NCBI GenBank assembly: GCA_964058805.1 | Contig: CAXKVV010000108.1 | Coordinates: forward strand, 38,297 to 102,296 | Origin: Schoenoplectus triqueter | Lineage: Eukaryota > Streptophyta > Magnoliopsida > Poales > Cyperaceae | Reading direction: 5' to 3' | DNA: 64,000 bases | Shown here: piece by piece, positions 11,695 through 23,248 of the stretch | Layout: every line of letters starts with the position of its first letter | Numbering within the stretch: position 1 is the first letter of the stretch | The notes under the pieces: generated by a model | What the model saw: the letters and a program-made list of their open reading frames with translations, nothing else | Database searches by the model: none | What the model was told of the DNA's origin: nothing | Position numbers and translations under genes: made by a program

Positions 11695-12290
11695 TCCCGA
11701 CCCGTCAAACCAGTGTTTGCACTCCGATCCGATCTGACTCGTGTCCAAATCTGTGCTAACCCGTGTCGAGTGAAATCCATGGGTCTAGAACGGATTGCAG
11801 ACAAAATTTTTTTAAAAAACCCATCAAAAACTCATCCCGTACTAATCCGTACCCGACCCGACTCGACAAAACCAGAGAAAACCCGCCCAAACCCGTCTCG
11901 CTATTTTATTTGAATTTTTTAACATTTCATTTGAATTTTTACTTAATTTTTTTGAGTCATAAAAAAACCAAATTTTTTTTGAAGAATATTAATGGTTATA
12001 TATTTTTAATATTTTCAATAATTATTTTGTAATTTTTGAAATTTATGAGAATTTATTTGAGTTACTTTTGAATTTTCAAAAAAAATAAATCGACTCGTCC
12101 GACCCGACCCGACCCGCTCTGGATTTTTGATCCGTCTCGACCCACCCCATGGATCTAACCATCGACCCGTCCGATCCATGGTTCTAGAACGAATCGCGGC
12201 CGCACCATCTCAAATCCGACCTGTCCTAACCCGTCCCGTCTAACTTGTTGACCCATCCTAACCCGTCCTGAATTTAAATCACTAATATTA
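11695..12290. mobile_element. ACCCG-rich non-autonomous repeat, copy A
   Basis: Two GC-rich flanks full of CCCGACCCG, ACCCGTC and GGATC words (11695-11900 and 12090-12280) bracket an AT-rich core. Words from the core (GAAGAATATTAATGGTTATA, then TATTTTTAATATTTTCAATA) recur at 63170-63210 next to the same kind of flank at 61730-61980. These are two copies of one family. Probably hAT-related by style; ends not resolved. Confidence 0.55.
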
Positions 12291-13085
12291 TGCATGCGAC
12301 ATCACATTGCATATGCGGTCATACGCTACATTTTTAAATAATGCTTCAACATCGCATTGCATGTTTAGTTTCTGTTGCAGATGGTAAATAACATTATTTA
12401 TGGTATAGATTTAGGGTTATGGATGAAGTATATATTTTGCTGGTAGAAAATTGTTTCTAGTTGTCATTTTTTTTCAAGCCAATTGCATATTGGTGCAATG
12501 ATATTTTAGGTTAGATATGACATTTAAGATTTTTGAAGGGGTGATTATTGCAAAATTAATGTTATCTGCTATGCAGCTCATGTAACCAGTTAAATATAGT
12601 TTGGTTATATGTTTGCTGGGTGCGAATTGGCTGAAATATCAAAAAATTAAGATGGTTGTCTGGAATTATTGTATTTCTTTTGTTAATTTTCTTCGCATTT
12701 TCTTGGGTATTGTTATTGATTCTATTTTTGCTTAAAGAAATGGCTGTTACAATGCTTTTGTCAAAAAAAAATATATATATATAAACAATCAAAGTGTGAT
12801 TTACACAGTTGCTTTTTTTTAAATGTGTAGAATGAACTGATGAGGTATTAAGTTTCCTTTGCTGTAAATTCTAACTTATCAAACACCAAAAAAGTAATTC
12901 CCAGGCTATTAGTTTATTGTATAACAAACATCGACAAGAGGAAAACAAAAACTCGAATAATTGAGAAGTATTTCGGGTATCTTTTAGAATTCTTACATTT
13001 GCTTGCGTATCAAACAGGCCCTTCATGAAAAGATATTTAAATCTCAGGTCACCATATGAAGTTCCCATAACAAAACCGCCACTAA
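12291..13085. other. gene-free stretch upstream of the mTERF duplication
   Basis: AT-rich DNA with a short A8/TA tract near 12766-12784. The open frames on the minus strand here show no known family. Confidence 0.45.
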
Positions 13086-13090
13086 GCTCG

Positions 13091-14720
13091 TTTCATTGAA
13101 CAAGTAAAGCCTTGTAAAAATGTCAGCATAAGGCGTATGTTTACAAATAAAAGCCCCTGACCAATGTCATAAAGCCTTTGATCTAGTGATAAAACCATAA
13201 AGTCTTTTGGGATATTCTCAAATCGTGCAATCTCTGCAAATCTTCCAGCAGAACCATCTGCATATGCTCAGTGGAGCCCATGAAGTCTTTTCGACATCGT
13301 AAGCTTTTGGACAATGCTCCTGGGGATCAACCTATTCTCCAAGCTGTACCTAAGCAATCTTGGATTCAGAACCATATCAATCGTACTACAACCTGCTTCC
13401 TTTATGAGAAACTGCAATTTTCTGTCAATTACCACCTCCGATGTACTCAACAAGTAGGGAACTTTTACTAATCATATGTGTTAATTCATGTGAAAACCCA
13501 AGATTTCTAAAGTTACTTATCCTTGCATCTCTATTGTGTTGTCTTACCAGGCAAACAACAATCAATGCATGCACAAAAGCTTCTGATGAACAAGTAACAC
13601 CTAACTCAGTCTCCTCAACTTTCATCTTCAAATGTTCAGTCCTAGATTGGGCAAATCTGCAAGATGATTTCAAAGCTAAATTAGGCATGATAGCATTTTC
13701 TATTGAACAAAGAGTACCCAACCAAATATGAGAACCGGCACCAAATATTCTATTGAACAAAGAGTACCCAACCAGGAGTCGACCTATGCCACAATATTGA
13801 ACCGAACTACAAGAGGGCAGCGCGAAATCTTGTAGCTTTGCAAAGTTCGGTCTCAAGTTCTTATCCACATTGAAAGAAAGACTACATGATTGGACTAGGT
13901 ATTCCACATGGAAGTGGGGATTTGGGATGGAAACTTGAGTAGGAGTGCAGGACGCAGCAAATCGCATGTTCCGATTAAGGCTGGTTAAGTTTTAGGTCGA
14001 GGATCCAAAGGGTTTTGATCAGGAACTACAAGGGCTGTTACCTAAGTTGAGGTGATGGAAGAGTGGATTCAAATTCTAAGAAGGAACATATGGCTGAAAA
14101 GACCATGACAAATCTATCTTTTACCATACTAAGCACATAGGATAAATTTTGAATAATGACAATCAAACCTAAAAATAGAACGTATAGTTGATTTTATAGG
14201 TATTCTTTTTTCATTGAGGCATTTCAGCAAACAGAAAGTGGACTCCGAAGAAAATACAGAATTCTTCATATTTACTTCCTTCAATATCATCTAGCTGTTG
14301 TTTATTTAAGCTCTTCATTGGATATCAGAAAACAAAAAGGCAAAGACCCCATTTTCTCACCAAGAAGGCACTCAATGTCCCCCAACCCACTTCAGTTCAC
14401 ACAAAATTTTGCAACTAAAAGGCAACAACCAAGAAATGACATCAATTAAAAAAATATGGAAATTGAAAAGTACTGGACGCTAACCATCTACAAGCCCGAA
14501 TCAATTCCTCCAAGGAGAGGCGTTGCAGTTACATCCAAGAGGAGTAGAGTTTTGAGAACGGAGGAGATAATAGGTCGGTATCCCACCAAACACCAACTCT
14601 TTTTTTGTTGTGCTTTGCTTTGCTTAATAAGTAAAACCATACATTTCAAAGAGCCTGTTGTGAAGGCGACCAGATCATATGTTCTTCGTTTGTTTGCTTG
14701 TGTTCATAACTGAAGTACTA
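13091..14720 (-). repeat. decayed copy of an mTERF-containing tandem duplication
   Basis: Collinear with 14820-17560. The shared blocks lie downstream of the gene (AAAAATGTCAGCATAAGG against AAAAAATGTCAGCAAATG), within the gene, and upstream of it (CAAGGGCTGTTACCTAAGTT against CAAGGGCTGATACCTAAGTT; ATTCCTCCAAGGAGA in both). The duplication therefore covered the promoter, gene and 3' flank. Confidence 0.8.
13200..13967 (-). pseudogene. mTERF pseudogene
   Basis: Paralogue of the intact mTERF at 15393-16553, same strand. A frame from 13967 carries HVEYLVQSCSLS, NLRPNFAKL, RTEHLKMKVEE and ARISNFRNLGFSHE. It then stops at 13425 and continues in another frame as LQFLIKEAGC and NRLIPRSIVQKL (13453-13268). 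About 50 residues equivalent to DDAHRASK to SRILFSH are missing. A 48-base piece (TATTCTATTGAACAAAGAGT) is duplicated inside it near 13697 and 13745. The deletion, frameshift and internal duplication mean it cannot give a full mTERF protein. Confidence 0.85.
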
Positions 14721-15392
14721 AATAATACGTCCACCAGATCCATCCATGCTAATTTGGTACAAACTTGAACTAGTATTCTGTAGCTTCATTTAAATGAAAT
14801 CAGTGGAATTGTTTCCACCTTTATCAAGAAACCAAAAAAATGTCAGCAAATGTGCATGTCTGCAAATAAGCCCTTCATCAATGGCAAAACTCAATACATG
14901 TTCCTTCAAGAGCTTCATGTCCTCCATAATGCCATGAATTAATTTATGAAGACCTACTGCGAGAGTCATTCACTTACATGCAATTCTGATGAAACAACAG
15001 AAATTTACTTCCATGTTAGAAAATAACTACAGATGAGGATGGGAGGGGTCAAGACTGATCCAAGTAGCAGCCAATCTGGCCTCACCGAAGCAACCAGAGT
15101 GTTAACAAATCCGGACAGTGACAGGACTGTACGTCTGTACCACTAAATTCATAAGGGTGAACTTCAAAAGCAAGTAAAAACAAAAATAAAGCCCTAGTTA
15201 CTTGATCCATTTATTGTTTCATGAATAACATCCAATAGTTATGACAATCAAAATGGCATGATAGAGTGAAAAAAAAAGAGGATCAATTCAGACCTACAAT
15301 TCTAATAGGCATTCATGCACTATAAAAAAGTTGACAGAAAGAAATAGGAATTGATAAAACAAACCAGGTATGATCTAAAATAGCCAAGAAAG

Positions 15393-16553
15393 TCAACTTG
15401 AGATGCCCTTAAGTAATTCAATCTCCCCAATATTTCCAGCAGCAGCATCTGCATATGCTTGTTGGAGTCCAGAAATAGCATGCTCATAAGGCAGGATATA
15501 CTTCTCCACAAACCGTGTCTCAGTTTCATTCGCAAAAGTCACAAAAGCTCTTTGCCCCACGGGAAGCCCTTTTGACATCAGAAGCTTTCGAACAATGTTG
15601 CGGGGAATCAGCCTCTTCTCCAAGCTTAACGCAAGCAAACATGGATTTCGAATCACATGGTTCTTCTCACAACCTGCCTCCTTTATCAGAAACTCCATTG
15701 TCCTGCCAATTGACTCCTCTGATTTAGTCAACAAATAGGGAAATTTGCTAATCAGAAGTGCAACCTCCTCATGTGAAAACCCGAGATTTCTAAGGTTATT
15801 TATTCTTGCATCTCTAGTGGATCGCGTAACATTGCAGACAACCAACACTGAAGATACAAATCCTCCTGAGGAATTTTTTATCCCCAACTCCTCAGCTTCC
15901 TCAACTTTCATCTTAAAAAATTCGATCCTAGATTTTACCAATCTAGGACACAAACTTATCAGCCGGACAATTTGACGAACAGATAATCCATGTTGCTCCT
16001 TAATGTAAGATAAATTGGGCATGACAACATTTTCAAAGCTGCTTTCAAGGACATCTGGAGCTCTTTTCAGGACCACTGACAGATACTCTACTGAACCAAG
16101 AGCCTCCAACCAAGAGTCGAGCTTCACCACAATATTGGATGTCAGTATACGCGGATAGCGGCGAATCATACCTGAGATGTCTTTGATGGAAAAACCCAGC
16201 TCACGTAACTTTGTGATATTCGGTCTCAAGTTCTTCTCCACATGGGAGAAAAGGATGCGAGATTCCCGCGACACAGCACTTCTTATGTCAGATTCACTTA
16301 TGCCGGTTTCTCTCAGAAATTGGAGCACTGCGTCAGGTTTATCAAAGGACTTGAGGTGCTGAATATTCTTGGATGCTCTGTGGGCATCATCCAAAGAAAG
16401 ACCACATGATTGGACTAGGTATTCTACATGGATGTCGGGATTCTGGATAGAAACCTGTGTAGGAGCATTGGATGCAGCAGATTGCATTCTCCGATTAAGG
16501 GAAGGAGCTTGATGGAGGCAACAGGTTCTCCCCAAAGACAGATTAGTAAACAT
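15393..16553 (-). CDS. mTERF family protein, organelle-targeted
   Basis: Single-exon gene, 386 residues. mTERF proteins bind organelle nucleic acids and act in transcription, splicing or translation in mitochondria or chloroplasts; which of these applies here cannot be told. Repeated mTERF helices are visible: FLRETGISESDIRSAV (about residue 79), LRELGFSIKDISGMIRRYP (about 116), LSVRQIVRLISLCPRL, NLRNLGFSHEEVALLISKFP and a C-terminal LIPRNIVRKLLMSKGL. The helix-Pro pattern LxxxGF...I..P..L recurs throughout. The first roughly 35 residues, rich in Arg, Ser and Leu (MFTNLSLGRTCC), fit a transit peptide. The start at 16553 is the first Met; an internal Met at residue 22 is possible. Length is usual for intronless plant mTERFs. 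A decayed tandem paralogue lies just downstream. Confidence 0.93.
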   Translation of the reverse strand: MFTNLSLGRTCCLHQAPSLNRRMQSAASNAPTQVSIQNPDIHVEYLVQSCGLSLDDAHRASKNIQHLKSFDKPDAVLQFLRETGISESDIRSAVSRESRILFSHVEKNLRPNITKLRELGFSIKDISGMIRRYPRILTSNIVVKLDSWLEALGSVEYLSVVLKRAPDVLESSFENVVMPNLSYIKEQHGLSVRQIVRLISLCPRLVKSRIEFFKMKVEEAEELGIKNSSGGFVSSVLVVCNVTRSTRDARINNLRNLGFSHEEVALLISKFPYLLTKSEESIGRTMEFLIKEAGCEKNHVIRNPCLLALSLEKRLIPRNIVRKLLMSKGLPVGQRAFVTFANETETRFVEKYILPYEHAISGLQQAYADAAAGNIGEIELLKGISS

Positions 16554-16796
16554 GTTAACTGAGCTGGTTAAATTTTAGAAGGATGATTTGAAGGGTTGTG
16601 ATCAGTTTAGAACTGCAAGGGCTGATACCTAAGTTAAGGATGAGATGAAATGAGATGGTTTCAAATTCTCAGAAGAAGCATGTGCCTAAAAAGACATTGA
16701 CAAAGAAGTCAAAATTAAATGTATATATCATTTGCCATACTAAGAAAATATGACAAATTCAAATAATGACAGTCAGACCTAAAAGTACAACGTATT

Positions 16797-16890
16797 CAAC
16801 AACAACAACAACAAAGCCATTAATCCCAAATAAATTGGGGTAGGCTAGAAATGAAACCCAATCTGAAAGCATAAGATCAGAGATCTCGAT
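16797..16890. repeat. dispersed CAACAA-headed repeat, copy 1
   Basis: CAACAACAACAACAACAAAG, then CCATTAATCCCAAATAAATT, then GGGGTAGGCT. A diverged copy is at 42376-42475 (AAAGCCTTTAATACCAAATA, then AATTTAGGTAAGCT). This motif is common in plant genomes; I do not assign it to an element class. It interrupts homology between the mTERF duplicates. Confidence 0.6.
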
Positions 16891-19011
16891 TTATATGTAT
16901 GCTTTTTTCGTTGAGGCATTTCATCAAATGGTGGCTGGACATTAAGAAATTGCATAATGCATTCTAGTTCCTTCAATACGATCTAACTGGATTTTGTTTA
17001 ATTTCATCATTGGGCGTCAGAAAGATAACAACTAATAGCACAGATCCTAGCAAATAAAATACTTCCGAAATACAGGATTCCATTTTTTTTTTAAGAAAGT
17101 GGAATACTCCACCAGTTTCATCGAAACTGAAAAGTTATTGTACTAGTACCAAACAACTGGAACGTACAAATACGAGCACAATTAACTAAAGTTCATCCTT
17201 TACTCTATTACAAAAATAGCACAAAACAAGTAACTAAAAGAGCATATCAAGCAAAATACATCAGACTACTAAGAAAACACAAGATTCTAAAGTATAATGT
17301 TCAAAAGGCAACTATTTTTAGTCCCTTTTTCACCATCAAACGTCCTCCATAAATAAGACCAAATCACTTCAATTGATACCAAATTGCACAACTAAAAAAC
17401 CAAAAAAGCCAAGGGATGATACCAATTAAACCATACAGACACTCACCAATTACAAGCCCAAAGCAATTCCTCCAAGGAGAACCATCGCCGTCGCAGTCTA
17501 TCCAAGAACGTAGGAGACGATTTAGTAGCACTGAGGGTTTGCGGTAACAAGAGGATAAGCTGCGGTCTCGGGTAATGGTCCTAATGGGCTAATGGTCCAA
17601 TGCGAAATGGAGAAGGGATATACCAAAATATCAAATCCGATACAATCTGGGGTCTATTATATTCGTATGCCTTCTCATCTAAATTCCGTAAAATTTGGAA
17701 CCAAAGAAACAATGTACTACTTATGCTGCATAATATTTATTTTGAAAAGAACACATGCATAAATTTTGAATATTGATAAGTGCTACATGTATCCTTTTGA
17801 TTGTCAAATAATTTTGAAGTTCAACCTGTCGCGCTGTCCCCTTTGAATAAGTCCAATTTATCAAATTGATCTTTAAAGTTTGAAAATAACAATAAGATCT
17901 TTAAAGCACCACTTTCTGAACATTTTTATCTCAAAATTCAAGTCTCATTTTAATCCTCAAAGTTCTTAATTTATTTAAAATTGATGCAGTATTACAAATT
18001 CAACCAAAATTGACATTCTCAATTATCATAACATTATTTTTAACATTAAAATCAGTATGGTTCTATTAGTAAAAATTACATTAACGTTGGTCGTATTGTA
18101 TATTAATTAAAATAATGCTTACAAACTTTTTGAATGTGAAAGTGGATATTTTTTTTCTTTTTTTTAATTTGATGGATTAAAATAGTGAAATCTTAAGGAC
18201 TAAGATGATAATTTTCAAACTTCGAGGACTAAATAGTAATATGGTGATACTTTGAGGATGAAATTAATATTTTTAGAATTTTAAGGATCAATTTGATTAC
18301 AAAATAATATTTTAAAAATTATTAGTGTGTTGTGTTGTTAACTTTTTTTGTATACAAAAGAATAATTGGGATCAAAATATGAATTCTTTGTCATTAGTAT
18401 TGTCGCCGTCATATTGTTTTTAGCATGAACAATCCAATCCCTCGTGGCCATACGCTGATAAATGCATAACAATTACAAAAGCTAGTGGCAAATGGCTTAA
18501 CAAGTGGTTCCTAACTAAGATGAATTATAAGAGGTCATAGATTTAAATCTTTATATGCACAAAATAAAAATTTATGAATTAGACTCTCATCTTTCTCTAA
18601 AAAAATTACATTGCTAATCCTTATTCATATTCTTAAAAAAAAATTACATTGCTAATCCTTATTCATATTCTTTGAAGTTTGAAAATAACAATAACTAATT
18701 GTTTGCTACATGTATCCTTTAGTTTCTTCCGAAGAAAAGATTTTTTTCACAAAAGAGCGCATTTTGTTCCACTTTATATAACGAACATGCCATTCATTTC
18801 TTTCTTTTGTCTAGTATTTAATTAGTTATGAAATTATAATTATATTCTTACTTCAATAACCACAACAATGTTAATTAACAGTATAATAAAATTAGTACTA
18901 TTGTATTAATTGTTATCATTATATACATAATATTTATACTAATGGTTACCACACCACTATTATTATATAGCATTTTTTATTATAATATTCTTAATGATAT
19001 TTGTATTGTTA

Positions 19012-19013
19012 CA

Positions 19014-19055
<42 letters not shown>

Positions 19056-19075
19056 TGTAGTAGTAGTAGTAGTAG
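19012..19075. repeat. (AAT)n then (TAG)n microsatellite
   Basis: About fourteen AAT units run directly into six TAG units. Confidence 0.95.
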
Positions 19076-19224
19076 TTTAAGCACATAATGTCTCTAATAT
19101 TTTCACACGCTTATAAAATTTTAAATCATTGTATTAATGTTATTGTTAATAATATATTAAAATAATAAGTTACTATAGATCGTGTCTTATAATATGATTT
19201 TATTTTATTATCATATAATGATAA

Positions 19225-19500
19225 TAAATATAGTGGTATTTTAAATTTCATTAAATATTCAATGTTGTCTTTTAAAATAATTGTACAAAATAGTATTACT
19301 AAGTATTAAATCGTAATGCAAGAAGACTTATTTCGGAAGATCTATCTTCTATCTTATTCATAAATATAGTGATAAATTTCGTTAAATATTCAATGTTTTT
19401 CTTTTAAAATAATGGTTAAAATATTATTACTAAATATTAAATTGTAATGGAAGAAGACTTATTTCGGAAGATCTTTCTTCTGTCCTATTTCATACCAAAC
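19225..19500. repeat. 131-base direct tandem repeat, two copies
   Basis: GAAGACTTATTTCGGAAGAT occurs near 19323 and 19454, each preceded by TTCAATGTT...CTTTTAAAATAAT and a TATTACTAA(G/A)TATTAAAT block. The copies are about 90% alike by eye. Confidence 0.75.
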
Positions 19501-19651
19501 GTGGGTCAAGCATTCCTTTTCATGTCATATGAAAAATGCATTTTTTTTTCTTTTTCTGATTTTTTATTGTTGACATTTTCACTGGATCGCAAAATGTGGC
19601 GGGCAAAAAAACTTGCAAGTCTGACAAAATATATTAAAATATTTGGGATGA

Positions 19652-20058
19652 TATATATATATGAGTTTGGCTATCGTGATACGCATAGCACGGATAATCC
19701 GTGTGCTATGGAACATTTCTCTGTCTTTAAAGTTTAAATAGTCGATTCGACTGGTCAAAATATTTTTCATAAGAAAATCTAATTAGAGACCAAATTTTAT
19801 ATTTTTTAGAATTTTTTACTATTTTTTAAAATAGCTAAAAAATCACTAGATTTAATTATTATGAGTCATTCAAAAGAGATCATTTTTTAGCTATCTTAAA
19901 AAATAGTAAAAAAAATATAAAATATAAAATTTAATATCCAACTAGATTTTCATATGAAAAATATTTTGACAGGTCGGATCGACCATTTAAACTTTGAAAA
20001 TGGAGAAATAGTCCGTAGCACACAAGTCATTTGTGCTACGCGTAGCACCGTAGCCAAA

Positions 20059-20070
<12 letters not shown>
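19652..20070. mobile_element. foldback MITE, about 195-bp inverted arms, TA-rich ends
   Basis: The left end ATATATATGAGTTTGGCTAT (19654) mirrors the right end GTAGCCAAACTCATATATAT (about 20050-20069). The arms pair almost to the centre: GTTTAAATAGTCGATTCGAC left against GGTCGGATCGACCATTTAAAC right, and AAAATAGCTAAAAAATCA left against TTTTTTAGCTATCTTAAAA right. No coding capacity. It sits in a TA microsatellite, so a TA target site is likely but cannot be read. Confidence 0.8.
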
Positions 20071-20112
<42 letters not shown>

Positions 20113-20113
20113 T
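20071..20113. repeat. (TA)n(GA)n microsatellite joining two MITEs
   Basis: A TA tract passing into GA repeats, shared between the right end of one foldback element and the left end of the next. Confidence 0.9.
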
Positions 20114-20420
20114 GCTATGGTGCTTCGTGAAACACAAAATCTTTTGTGTTTCGCGTTTGTATCTCGAATTTAAAAGTTCAAACGGCCGATCCAAACCATA
20201 GAATGGTGTAGAAATTGTTAGATCAGCAAGCTGTGTACCCATTTAAAAATAACAAAAAAATTTAAAAAATATATAATTTGATCTCCGAGAATATTTCAAT
20301 ATGAAGATGATGTTCAACGGTTTGGATCAGTTGTTTAAATTTTTAAATTTGAGATACAGACGCGAAACACAAATTTTTTTTTTGCGTGAAGCACTGTAGC
20401 ATCACTCTCTATATATATAG
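20097..20420. mobile_element. foldback MITE with GAGAG ends
   Basis: Left GAGATGCTATGGTGCTTCGT and right GCGTGAAGCACTGTAGCATC are complementary. Inward, TTTGTGTTTCGCGTTTGTAT pairs with the complement of ATACAGACGCGAAACACAAA, and CGATCCAAACC pairs with GGTTTGGATC. The right end closes CTCTCTATATATATAG. The terminal motif is related to that of the neighbouring element (GGCTACGGTGCTACG). Confidence 0.8.
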
Positions 20421-21864
20421 AAACGTTCATTCAATTTGACATTATTTATCTGTCAACATATATATTGGACTTTTTGTTTTTACTTTGTTTTACGCCAAGA
20501 TTGGTGGTTCATGTCGGAACCAGCCGTTGCTCCGACTCCGAGGTTAATCATGTTATCACAAATATCAACACATGAATGTTGTCGGCCTGCCACCAGAGGC
20601 GGATTTAGAGTAGAACAAAGGGTTGATCCTCAGGATTTTGAAAAATAGTACTTTTAGGCTAAAATTTTATTAATCTGACCTCTCAGATTAAATGTCTGAG
20701 CCCTTCGAATTATCTGATTATTTTTTATTGAGAAAAAAAATATTTAATATCATGAATAATGAAAGAATTATATAAAAAATTTAAAATATGAAGTCTCGTA
20801 GAGAAATTTTTTCTTTATCGCTATAATTATTTATTATTTTATCTTTTATTTTTTATTATTTTTAATATATAAAAGATATTATTTTAATATTTTTATTTAA
20901 TATCTGATTAGTTAATGAGTTTAAATCCGATAAATTACTAAATCCGATTATTGACCCACTGATCAAAATATCCGGCTTATCTGCCACTAGTTTGTTTTGA
21001 AGGGTTTGGCGAAAAGGTATTTACATGATCCTAAGTTACTAATAAAAAAATGAAAAAAATATTACAAACTGCAGAACTTGAGAACGATAGTTTGTTAACA
21101 GGTAAGAGAAATCAAATGACAATAACCTCATGTCCTAATCGTTTAATTACATTTCTCAAAGTGTTCATGGTCATGAATTAACAAACCTGGTTAATTGCAT
21201 TGAAGTTAATTAATTCAGTAATTGGTTTATTAAGCAACATAACGGCCAAAACAAGTCAAAAAATTTGTTGTCCACATCCTTAATCCTTGATAAAATAGTT
21301 AATGTTAGTAGGTTTTCCATTTGTTGCTCTGCCATAACATAAAGAGGCTGGAAATGGTTTGGGGTCAATCAAAGACCAAATTCAAGGAAATATATTCATC
21401 AAAATTTGCACCACAACAGATACCGGCTTGTTTTTAGCCGCAGTAACTAAAAATTAAAATTAATTAAAAATAGCATGTTATTATTGTAATAAAGAAATAG
21501 GCGTATAAACCTAAACATCTACAAAAAAAAATATTCTCTGATTTGTGGGCCCCATCTATACTTACAACAAACAAATTAGTTATTTCGGTCTATCGTGCGA
21601 TTGGTCTAGCTATTAACGACTTCATAAACAAGCTTTTAACTGAGAGAGGTTTTAGAGAGGTCTGATCTCGCACTATTTATGGTAAAAGTTTCGAGCGAAA
21701 ACTGCAAGCTCTGTTTCCTTTATTTATTCAAACAAATTGAAGCGCAGATCAAAAAGAAAATGAAAGAGAAGGTGCTGTGACTAAATCAAAGAGAAAACCA
21801 AGAGGAAAAGGAAAAGGAAAAGAAAAAGAAAAACAAGAGATTTTTTTTCTGTAACCATACAAAA
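20421..21864. other. gene-free stretch and promoter/5' leader of the gene at 21865
   Basis: Mostly AT-rich with no recognisable gene. The last 130 bases are purine-rich (AGGAAAAGGAAAAGGAAAAG near 21800), which is compatible with a 5' untranslated leader. A TATA position was not assigned. Confidence 0.4.
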
Positions 21865-23248
21865 ATGGATTTGCAAGGAAAAGAGGAACCTCAACCTTCC
21901 CTACCAGCAACTTCACCTTCAACAACCGAATTCAATTCCTACTCCACAATCTCCACCATCGAAGACTCATCTTCCCCTGAGCGCATTTTCAACCTCCCCA
22001 AGTCTACCGGCGTGATCAATCTACCATCGGCTCAGCAACACATGAATCGGGTCTATGAAGTGCCTGATCCGAACCGCATTCCACAGTCCATCTTTGCTCG
22101 CACCAATTCAAGATCAGCCCAGATGGAATGGAGTGTCACATCAAATGAATCCCTTTTTAGCATCCATGTAGCTAAACCTTCCGACTTATCCAACACTTTT
22201 ATGGACAATCCAGATTCTTTGCAAACTAAGCAGCTAAAGGTGACATCCCAGGTTCTAAAAGAGGGAATTAATGGACCATTGATGGAGGCAGAGAGCGAGC
22301 ATCAGGATGGTGATTTGGAGGAGAAGTTGGAGGTAAATGAGAATTTGAGCAGCACTTCACATTTAAATTTCAATTTAAGTGCTTTGACTACCCCATGTGA
22401 GAGCCCCGGAACAGGATTGTCAGGTCGGCACTCTGAGACTAGCACCCTTAGTCATAATTCCTTCGCCTTCCCAGTGTAAGCCTTCTATTCTATCATTCTA
22501 ATATTCAATTATATATGTATATTGAGATTGAAAGATTTTTCACTATGCAAAATATCAAAAACTTATGGCACATAGTACTTTTAGAGTTATCTTTTTTTTT
22601 CCTTGAAAAAAGGCTTTTGAGCCCATTTCGTTAACATGAAACTTTAACATCTTTAGAGAATTGGAAATTCAAATAAAGGAATGAAGTAATTAGAAGAAAA
22701 GTAGAGCAATTTCATGCACATTTATGCCCAAAGATTGCCTTAGAACAAAAGCAATCTTCTGAAGAACGGTAGTATGTTTCATTACAGAAATGCATATGTA
22801 GTGTAATGAACAAACTGCAATCAAAATGGCTACAAATTTCTAATGAACTTCCTACAGAAAACAGTAATGAGAAAAGCAAGAGCTTTTATACAACCAGAAT
22901 GTTGCTTGCTGTAATATTTGTTCATTATAGAAACTTAACAATTGTTGAATTTCAGTCTGACCAAGGACGCAAAAACAGTTATGAGAAAAGCAAGAGCTTT
23001 TATACAAACCACAATGTTGCTTGCTGTAATATTTGTTCATTATAGATACCTAATAATTGTGGAATTTCAGTCTGACCAAGGACGCGAAGAGCAAATCTGT
23101 ACGTAGTGATTTGATGCATCAGCTAATAATGAAGGAAAAATCACTCCGAGAGCCGCCATTTCCTGAGACTCCAATAGCTGAGAAAGCAGTTCCACAGCAA
23201 AATCCGGGATGGAAATCATGCTTCTATTGTTGCTCTTTCACCCGCTGA
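21865..23248 (+). CDS. uncharacterised plant-specific protein, NESLFSI-motif family, Cys-rich C-tail
   Basis: Two coding exons, 21865-22475 and 23071-23248, joined in phase (GT plus T gives Val), making 262 residues. Recognisable words are EWSVTSNESLFSIHV (about residues 90-105), SFAFPVLTKD at the junction and GWKSCFYCCSF at the C-terminus. Similar words occur in an uncharacterised angiosperm family; I know no function for it. The protein is hydrophilic, rich in Ser, Thr, Pro and acidic residues, with no membrane segment, and probably largely disordered. The terminal Cys cluster could be lipid-modified or bind metal (inference). The intron end and exon start are tandemly duplicated (22861-23088), so two acceptors exist. 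Only the downstream one gives the conserved tail; use of 22956 would shift the frame into a different tail. Confidence 0.8.
22861..23088 (+). repeat. 114/115-base tandem duplication carrying a splice acceptor
   Basis: ATGAGAAAAGCAAGAGCTTT, TGTTGCTTGCTGTAATATTT and GAATTTCAGTCTGACCAAGG each occur twice, 114-115 bases apart. The acceptor GAATTTCAG and the first bases of exon 2 are inside the unit. Confidence 0.9.

Larger units (their letters stand above)
14820..17560 (-). repeat. intact copy of the mTERF-containing tandem duplication
   Basis: Partner of 13091-14720 in direct orientation. It carries the intact gene plus about 1 kb of upstream DNA, and has gained a short repeat (16797-16890) relative to its partner. 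Confidence 0.75.
17561..19650. other. gene-free AT-rich stretch with small tandem repeats
   Basis: Contains a two-copy 40-base repeat (about 18598-18672, core ATTACATTGCTAATCCTTAT), a trinucleotide microsatellite (19012-19075) and a 131-base direct tandem repeat (19225-19500). No gene seen. Confidence 0.55.

Noticed and set aside
18480..18590. Possible tRNA-derived SINE (words like TGGCTTAACAAGTGGTT and GATTTAAATC)
   Set aside because: A- and B-box matches are too degenerate and no target duplication or tail could be defined.
20436..20648. 70-codon plus-strand frame after the MITE pair
   Set aside because: Composition is mixed and no domain is visible; not supported as a gene.
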